Of a stretch of DNA of 64,000 bases, positions 56,948-64,000 are shown piece by piece (positions within the stretch are counted from its first letter, which is position 1; each line of letters opens with the position of its first letter). The notes beneath the pieces were generated by a model. The model did not search any database and was not told the origin of the DNA. It was given only the letters and a program-made list of their open reading frames with translations. Position numbers and translations under genes: made by a program. Source of the stretch: Caprella mutica (lineage: Eukaryota > Arthropoda > Malacostraca > Amphipoda > Caprellidae); contig CANNZV010001592.1 of the NCBI GenBank assembly GCA_947561585.1, positions 124,001 to 188,000 of the forward strand, written 5' to 3'.

Positions 56948-59900
56948 CTAGAGTTTGTCATTGATATTGTAATTCTCATTGAAGATTTTAGCAGAAACCA
57001 TCATTTTCACAAGTTGGCTCTGAAAGAAGAATACAAAAACTTTTTAATCATTATGCAACAATTGCTTGGATTTCAACAACATATCTTGGAATATAAATAT
57101 TTAAACATTTTAAATATTTATTTTTAAATTCATGCTGGTACAACAAGAAAAATTATAGATAATTTATTGTATTTTCAGTTAAAGTGAATATATATTAAGT
57201 TATCTTTTTCCACATACAGTCACAACTTATTGTGAACCTTATATTTCAGAACAATAGATCAATTTATTTTTTACTTAAAAATCTAAAGTACAATTCTTCT
57301 AATGATTAAAACACTAACTTCAATTAAAAGCCAATAGTAAGTTAATGCAAACTTGAAATGATTCCTACACAATTCTAAAAAATTCGATATTCTCAAAATA
57401 AAATTTCTTCAACAATTAATACTGATGAACTGTTCAATAAATACTTTGATTTGATAATAAAATAATCTCAAGCTACCTGATCTACGATGACAGTTGGGTG
57501 ACATCTTCTGAGCATGACTGCAGTCCTGTAAACATCAATGTCCTGAAACATCTTCAGTCTGTCGATAGTGTTGATGATGCCTATCATCAGACCACACGCT
57601 GTCACACCATCACTGTACAGGGGTAAGATCGAGTAAAGAATGCTTATTACATTATTATCTCGGTTCAAGGATATTTGGTGCTAGGGCACTTGTCACCCTT
57701 ATCATATCATTCAGTAAAGTATACATTTTGTTACTATCGAACCAGTTCCCCTGTTGAATCGACGAATTTTTCGTGGACGAGTTTTCCGGTGACAGTTTAC
57801 TCACCCACACACGAAGAGAGGAGGTGTGTCATTCACACGAGAGAGCAAAATGTCTGCAACTTCCACAAGTTCAGACAAGTCACGAGGATGGGGAACACCA
57901 CGCTTCCAGTTTTGAACCTCATAGATGTTGATTGCCTGAGCTTCCTAGGGTGAAAATAAATATAAATGAGTTTATTCCGAGAAGTTTTTCATTAAGGGGG
58001 AGGGGAGTGTAGGGGAAATCAAACCTTTGCTAATATGTGCTTTAATGGAATCAGCAAAATTAAGTATGTATGATAACATACTCTGTTCATCTAAATAATA
58101 CTTATTAAAAGAAAAGAATTTAATTTATTTTGAAAAAGCACAAACACGGTACAAAAAACTTTTGTATATCTGCGAGTAATATTATTAATTATAACTCTAA
58201 AAAAACCTTTATTTGTTATTATATTGTATATAAATCACGAATTCATTTATTTATAGCTTATTTTTGAAGATAAACAGACTTCCAATTAACGTTCATGAAG
58301 AATGTTTTGGAAATAATGTAAGCAACGCCATCTATGAGATGATCGCATAAACTTATGTTAACTAATAAAAACCCTATTTTCTCTAAAAATACAGTGATTT
58401 GAGACGTGGTCTTTCCCAGAATAGCGGCGCAAAATATATAAATATCTTTTTATTAAGTGTGTATCATAGATACAAAGTTAATGAAATGAAAGTTAGGTCA
58501 TTAAGATTTATTAATGATAACCAATATGATAAAAGATAACCACTAGGGTAATGATAACCACTAGGGTAATGATAACCACTAGGGTAATGATAACCACTAT
58601 GGTAATGATAACCACTAGGGTAATGATAACCACTATGATAATGATAACCGATACGTATTACAGTTACAGGTAATTTAATATAATTATATTAATTAACTGG
58701 TACTAGGACAGAGTATCGAAAGACAAAGTATCGAAAATTCGATCGAATTTATAATAATAGAGAATTGATCCAATAGAAAATTGATCGAATGAAAAATTAA
58801 TCAAATGGAGATTTTGGACTCGCCGAAAATTGAGCAGAAGATATTTGGGCCTGTGGCAATTGGGCCCCAATACAATTGAGCCTAGTACAATTGATCACCA
58901 AGAAGTTTGGGCTCAGGGCCACTATTGATCACATTAATAAAATGATTACAGCAAACATTATAGAGAAGATTTACTTTGTTATTACAGTAGCAAATTAAGT
59001 TGATACCATAGACTGATAAAAGTGGACTCGGTTACAACCCGGAGAATAAAGACTTTGCCTTTCTATAAAAGAACACTGCATACATAATATTTAAATTTTA
59101 CCTAATGCTTCATTAAATTTTATTTAGTCTATATGATGGCTATTCAGAAGAAATAGACAAAATCCTCTTTTCAAACCATGTGAGTGGAGTTTCCTCAACC
59201 GTGTCATGGAAGACCTGCCTCGTACAACTAACGTAATTGAAGGGTGGTACAGATCGAGCGATGCACAACACAACTCAATATCATCACCCTACTACTATTT
59301 TTAATTTAGAGCAAGATTACATTTAAAATAAATTTAAACGTACAAATACTGAAAATCAAGATTGCACAAAACAGTGAAGAATGTTGTAATATTTTTTAAG
59401 TGCTCAATTTATCTTGGGCCCAAAAATTATTGTCTTGGTGCCCAATTTTCCTGGGCTCAATTGTAGGTGGGCTCATTTTGTCTTTATTGAACCAGGCTAT
59501 GATTCAATACATTTTTCTTTCTATGCTATATATCCTTCTATTTTTGTCTTTCGATACTCTGTCCGTAGACCTAATTAACTATTTCGCGTCGCTATTCTGG
59601 GAAAGACACCTGAGATGAAATATTTCATATCCGTTACTAATCAACGTTTATTTTTGATATTATGATAAAATATTTGATATGAAAATTAGACGCACCCCCC
59701 ACCCTTTAAATTGATTTCGAGAGTTAAGAAAGAATGTACCTCGTTTCTAGAGTCAACAGTGATTTCGCTCTCTATCAAGTTAGGAGACAGAGAATATCTC
59801 CTGGTGCACTTGATAACATTGTTGTTAACTTCAAAACTTCTGTCAACAACTGACGGGTAGAACTCGGGAAATTTCTGCAGAAAAAATAATTTCAACACAA

Positions 59901-62613
59901 ATTTATTGGAATTATTGTGTTTGCTAAACTATGTAAGGATTTTCGATTTTTTAATAGCTAACCTCATCAAATTCTTTGTTCAGAACAACAATTTTGGAAG
60001 ATTTGATTGTATGCACTAGGTTCCAGAATTTGTCCAGATCGTTCTTGAAAGGATGTTGAGTCGCAATGTATTCAACACCGTTTTTCAAACCTTGGAATTT
60101 TACAGCGTTGATGTATATCATCTCGCCATTTGAACCCTACAAAAAACATTTATAATAATTAGTTATATAAAATGTAATGAATCAATTCTTTTCATTTCAA
60201 ATAATATTGACAAATACAATATATTACTTGGATATTGACACGATGGAAATCAGGAGCTAAGTATTGATAATTTCGATTATGAACCAAGTTTTCAGGGTGA
60301 CTTGCTGTGGAACAATTCAGAGAGTTTGGAAGTTTAGCAAGTCGTTTATAGTTTTCGAAACTATCTTTCTTGGATGACTGCAGTTTTCCTCTTATTTCAG
60401 ACACGGGGAATGAATTTTGGGTACCGAACATCATTTCATCCAAAAGGGTTAGGCACAACATGAACTGCACTTGGTTTTCGATCAATCTGCCTCTATCTGT
60501 CCTAAGTTGTCTGATAACTTTGAATATGTTGAGCGGCATATTAATACGGAGATAGTCGTGGCAAATAAGACAGAATAGAACTGTTCCAGTGCGGCCCATT
60601 CCTTCTAAGCCATGGACAACTGCATGAACTGGGATAGAAGACAAAGAATTAACCTACATCCTAAAGATTATAATGTATATACAGGGTGGCGGAAAAGTTA
60701 CTTTACACTTTTAAATGCCTATTGAACGAAAACCGACTCAACTATCGCTATCAAATATATATGAAATTATAGACAAAAACTCAAAGATTTTTTTGCAGTA
60801 TGTATACAGACAATAACTTTTTTTAATGATGTCCTTCAGATGTTATTGGTCATTGTTCAAGCAAGAGCGCACTCCTCGTTCTGAATTTTACAAAACAGTT
60901 TCTAGTGTGTCCCTCGTTATTTATTTAATTTCTTCAATTATGTTGAGATTCAACTTTTTGGGATTTACAGGCCTATTTTTGTAAGCTTTCAATTTTGAAG
61001 ATACCTTCAAAGGAAGAATTCAAAAGGGGTTAAATTAAGAGATCGAGCAGGCCATGAGATTTCACTGCAATATGGAATTAAGCGACTTAAAAATGCTTCT
61101 CTTAATATTGCCATGGTTTCTCTGGTGGAACTTTTTTTATCTGCATCGTACTTTTTGTAAAAAAAAATTCGAGATTTTATCTATAAATTCATATTTATTT
61201 GATATTTGTGGTAAAATTTATTTCTTGCAATAGACATTTGAAAGTGTAAAGTTACTTTTCCACCACCCTTTATATTAATGAATGAATTACTGTTATCGTG
61301 TCTAATCGCAATATGAAGAATCATTTGAGAAAGAGTTCTTGGTTCAGTAGGAACTCCATGGTCAGGCCATAGACTGAAATGGTAGTGGGTAACTTCACGT
61401 TGGACATATTCTTCGCTGACCAGAATACTGACCTGTTAATGGAAATAGGGAAAATATTTAGAAGTTGAAATGGTAATAATTCTCTTAAGTTTATACATAC
61501 AGTTAAATATTATTTGAATTTTCAGTAGTCGTTATAATATCTTATGAGCATTATTATTCAAAGTCTTACTTATAATATGGAATCAATTGTTTCCTTTCTT
61601 CAACTTATGTTTTAATAATCAAACGAAAATTTTCAAGTTTTGTAACAAATGTAATAGTTATAGCTATTCAATAAATAAGTGAATAGTCACCTGAATAGTG
61701 GATATTGTGCAGAAAGATGTGATTTCTTGCTTCACGACTGAAATGACGCCTTTTAGTGACTGAATTCGTAACGGAAATTCGGGACACATGTATTCACCAA
61801 CTTTAGCCTGGAATATTAATATCATTTAATCGGCTTCAAACATGTTTCCTAAGACATAAATCTGGATCAGTGGTTCTTAACCTGTGTTCGATTGAACATC
61901 AGGGTTTCGGTGAGTCAGTTTCAGGGGGTCGGCAGTTTGGTTCATTAAGTATTTTCTTTATATGCGAAATTCATGTTTTGATCATTGAGCATATTGATTT
62001 AGTGTGCAAATAATGCATGGCACAGTTCTTTACTAATACAGTATATGCAATAGTTATGTACTTATGGTTTTATTTGGATGGAGAAAAAGCACATTTTATT
62101 TTTCCAACTACAAGGGTTTGGTGAATGCATATATCGAGCTAGTTGGGTTCAGTACTTTCAAAAAGGTTAAGAATCACTGAGCTAGATCAATATAAGAAAC
62201 TATGTTATCTATATTATTTAATGTAATTTTGAAGAATACTGGGCCTATAGGTACTCACAATTCCTTTTTCGATAAAGTTGGCAACCATAATTATCACGTT
62301 AACTTCTTGTTCAATTACCATCCTCCAAAAGTCTGCGATTGTACCATCATTGCAGTCTTTTGGACCTTGAGACGCAATGTACCTCCTATTATTCAACACG
62401 CTCTGCAAATTTAGTTAATAATATCGAATTATAGATGACGGTTTCAAACATTAACCTCAACTTCAAATATTAAAAAAATTGTTAATAAAAATAAAACGAT
62501 ATCACAAGATTTACAATCAAACAAATGTGTGTTTACCGTTATGTGGTTAGCATTTATGTAGTCAGATGAAGGGTCTCCTTCCTGGATTTTCAGATGAACT
62601 CGAGTCTCATCGT
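56948..62613 (-). CDS. Tandem receptor-type tyrosine phosphatase-like protein, 3' part; both domains look inactive
   Basis: Ten coding exons on the - strand: 62537-62613, 62259-62402, 61691-61807, 61291-61432, 60228-60628, 59963-60136, 59740-59874, 57805-57944, 57477-57612, 56948-57019 (stop TAG). All have GT..AG ends and phases agree, giving about 512 residues; the 5' part is outside the window. Domain 1 shows SSDYINANH, RRYIASQGP, IADFWRMV, NFIEKGI, the WPD loop HFSLWPDHGVP and VHGLEGMGRTG in place of (V)HCSAGxGRTG, so the catalytic Cys is Gly, though Asp and Arg remain. The Q-loop region RGRLIENQVQF follows. Domain 2 (YIATQHPFKNDLDKFWNLV) has NWKRGVP for WPD and VCGDGVTACG for HCSAGVGRTG, losing Asp and Arg. 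Tandem domains are typical of receptor PTPs; a phosphotyrosine-binding or scaffold role is inferred. Confidence 0.9.
58409..59607. mobile_element. Decayed Mutator-like (MULE) element with long fold-back arms
   Basis: Lies in the phosphatase intron 57945-59739. Ends GTCTTTCCCAGAATAGCGGC and the inverse; arms of about 240 bp (58690-58925 and 59400-59580) repeat AATTGATC, TTTGGGC and CAATTGAGCC words in inverted order. Between them the + strand at about 59190-59310 reads WSFLNRVMEDLPRTTNVIEG followed by WYRSSDAQ, like the LPRTNNxxEGWH block near the C-terminus of insect MULE transposases. No clear 9-bp target duplication found. Confidence 0.7.
58512..58665. repeat. Minisatellite, 18-bp unit
   Basis: Seven or eight copies of GATAACCACTAGGGTAAT with minor changes, inside the MULE-like element. 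Confidence 0.92.
60682..61270 (-). mobile_element. Internally deleted mariner element in a phosphatase intron
   Basis: TA flanks and inverted ends CAGGGTGGCGGAAAAGTTAC and AGTTACTTTTCCACCACCCT. The - strand, with shifts, reads a decayed mariner C-terminus (KLNLNIIEEIK, TLETVL, RGVRSCLNNDQ). Its right end is only 20 bases from the splice donor of exon 61291-61432. Confidence 0.85.
61868..62179. mobile_element. hAT-type MITE in a phosphatase intron
   Basis: 312 bp with ends CAGTGGTTCTTAACCT and AGGTTAAGAATCACTG. The outside octamers ATCTGGAT and AGCTAGAT agree at six of eight positions, consistent with a worn 8-bp target duplication. Confidence 0.8.
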
Positions 62614-62929
62614 CTGGTAAGAAAAGAGGAAACTGTTAACATAACTAACATTCACTGATCATTTTGTTTGATATCGGGAGGAAACTTAGACAAATAAGAG
62701 GAATAATATATAGTCAAATAGAAGCTGAGTAATGCTTTCCTTCGATTTTGATCAATATTGAAATAATTTAAATTTACATTATCGTGTTTAAAATTTAATA
62801 TTAATATCACTTTTAAAGAATAAAGAAAAAATTTATGAGAATACAATAAAAAATATAAGTTTAATTTACATTAGTGAATAGGTTATAAACGACCAAGAAA
62901 TTAAATGTAAAAAATTAGATTTATATGGT
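62614..62929 (-). other. Probable intron of the phosphatase gene
   Basis: AT-rich DNA upstream of exon 62537-62613. The preceding exon must end with one base of a split codon (G|AC, Asp); I could not find it in the window, so it probably lies beyond 64000. Confidence 0.5.
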
Positions 62930-63660
62930 GTAACTGGGCAGCAGGTTATTTGTTAAGTAACATTAGAAAAAGATAGATGGCATTGGTTAGTAATTATTTT
63001 GATTGCAGTGCGTTCTATATTTCTGAAGTAGTGTTTAGTTTGATCATTTGAGGTTTTTATGTAGAATAACTTTGGATAGACAAAATAAGAACAGTACTTC
63101 TGTTTTAGACATTTTTTATTGATGCTAATTTTGCGATATTTCGCAATAGCACAATTGGTATCCTCAGACTTCGTTAGGTCTGCATGGATGAAAATAGTTT
63201 TATTAAAATATAAAAATGTTAACGCTAGAGAATGTTTTCAAAATTAAAATAAATAGCAGACTTAAAGCACAAACACAATTAACACATCTAACATACCTAT
63301 ACATATTGGATCAAGTGAAAACTAACTATACTGATGATTAGGGTGGCTAATATAGTTTTTACAGATTGTTGTGGGCTGGGTTAGAAAGTATGAAACAAGA
63401 ATACTAGTAGATTATACAAAAAGCCGGTTGGCCAGGGACTTGGAAATTACTCAGTTTGTTAAAATACAGATTAAACAGGCATCAATGTTCCAATTAAAGT
63501 AGTATTAATAATTCCATAGTAAATCTCTTGAATCTGTATTTTAACAAACTGAGTAATTTCCAAGTCCCTGGCTAACCGGATTTTTGTGTAATATAGAACG
63601 TTCTGCAATCAAAATAATTAGTAACCAATGCCAGCAATCTTTTAACCAATGCTGCTTAAT
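62930..63660. mobile_element. Nested fold-back element
   Basis: Outer arms: GGCATTGGTTAGTAATTATT with TTGATTGCAG..GTTCTATATT at 62979-63022, and its inverse at 63595-63640. An inner hairpin at 63411-63594 has arms of about 60 bp (CCGGTTGGCCAGGGACTTGG and inverse) closed by a short loop. No protein found. Confidence 0.8.
63411..63594. mobile_element. Hairpin MITE
   Basis: Arms CCGGTTGGCCAGGGACTTGG, AAATTACTCAGTTTGTTAAA against TTTAACAAACTGAGTAATTT, CCAAGTCCCTGGCTAACCGG, nearly perfect for about 55 bp. It sits inside the outer fold-back 62930-63660. Confidence 0.88.
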
Positions 63661-63859
63661 ATATATATTCAAATCAAAGACGAATTGGAAAGATTTAACT
63701 TGATTTCAACTTGGCCCATCTCAAATGCTAACGACAAAATGGTGGTGAAGTCATTTTGTTGTTATGATGGTTGATGCTGATATTTTTACAACATATTTAT
63801 TGTATAATAACGGCAATCAACGAATTAAGACGATTAAATACGAACATGGTAGATTGTTC

Positions 63860-63904
63860 ATGCAGCGGTTCTTCCTTCTATTTTCACTGCTCTCTCCCTT
63901 GGAG
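63860..63904 (+). CDS. Candidate first exon with signal peptide start
   Basis: ATG opens MQRFFLLFSLLSPLE and ends exactly in phase 0 at GAG|GTAGGT, a fair donor. A short N-terminal hydrophobic stretch after an Arg is what a signal-peptide exon looks like. The rest would lie beyond the right edge. Against it, an upstream ATG at 63846 in another frame ends at a stop inside the donor, and 45 bases is little evidence. It would lie inside or upstream of the phosphatase gene on the other strand. Confidence 0.25.
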
Positions 63905-64000
63905 GTAGGTTTTGGATAACATTTAGGAATTTTCTGTACATGGAAAAAATTTTATTCAATATTTGTTCATATTCTAGTATTCATTTCTCGTCAGTGGAAT

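Noticed and set aside
1..64000. tRNA, rRNA or other structured RNA genes
   Set aside because: None seen by reading; a covariance-model scan could not be run and might still find one.

Overview
The window is eukaryotic and most likely comes from an arthropod, probably an insect. It is AT-rich (roughly two thirds A+T by eye), genes are split by short introns with GT..AG ends, AATAAA signals follow two coding ends, and most of the DNA is transposon debris, fold-back elements and minisatellites. The species cannot be named from what I can see.

Gene content is sparse. (1) A 1,100-residue membrane protein on the + strand (12377-15679), with a signal peptide, about seven membrane segments and a long disordered Pro/Ser-rich tail, lies in one large 3' exon. 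(2) A two-exon HIG1-domain mitochondrial gene (HIGD1A-like, - strand, 18490-19160) has a 371-bp intron that is more than half MITE. (3) A single-exon 268-residue protein of unknown function lies at 27847-28653 (+). (4) The 3' part of a receptor-type tandem tyrosine-phosphatase gene lies on the - strand at 56948-62613. I assembled ten coding exons of it with consistent splice phases. Both phosphatase domains lack essential catalytic residues, so it looks like a double pseudophosphatase. Two further coding exons are only suspected (52396-52585 and 63860-63904, both +).

Layout. 0-6 kb is four minisatellite families (34, 45, 26 and about 23 bp units) with little unique DNA between three of them. 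6-12 kb is AT-rich upstream DNA with several MITEs. 12-19 kb holds the membrane-protein and HIG1 genes. 20-24.6 kb is nested fold-back and TA-target elements. 25-30 kb has the 268-residue gene between dispersed repeats. 31-33 kb is a decayed LINE. 35-39.3 kb holds two decayed copies of an exon resembling the RNA polymerase III largest subunit, and a third lies at 53.5 kb. That third copy belongs to a segmental duplication split by a Tc1/mariner element, so the 36-kb copy acts as an empty-site reference. 40-49.5 kb is a stack of TA-flanked and hAT-like elements, including a 3.26-kb element with a decayed Tc1-like transposase and an array of subterminal motifs. 56.9-62.6 kb is the phosphatase gene, whose introns hold MULE, mariner and hAT remnants.

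The best candidates for something undescribed are the double-dead tandem phosphatase, a conserved block of about 65 nt found seven times inside otherwise unrelated fold-back elements, the excess of TGACGTCA palindromes (19 found by eye in 64 kb) often paired with CCAAT boxes, and the dispersed polymerase-subunit exon.
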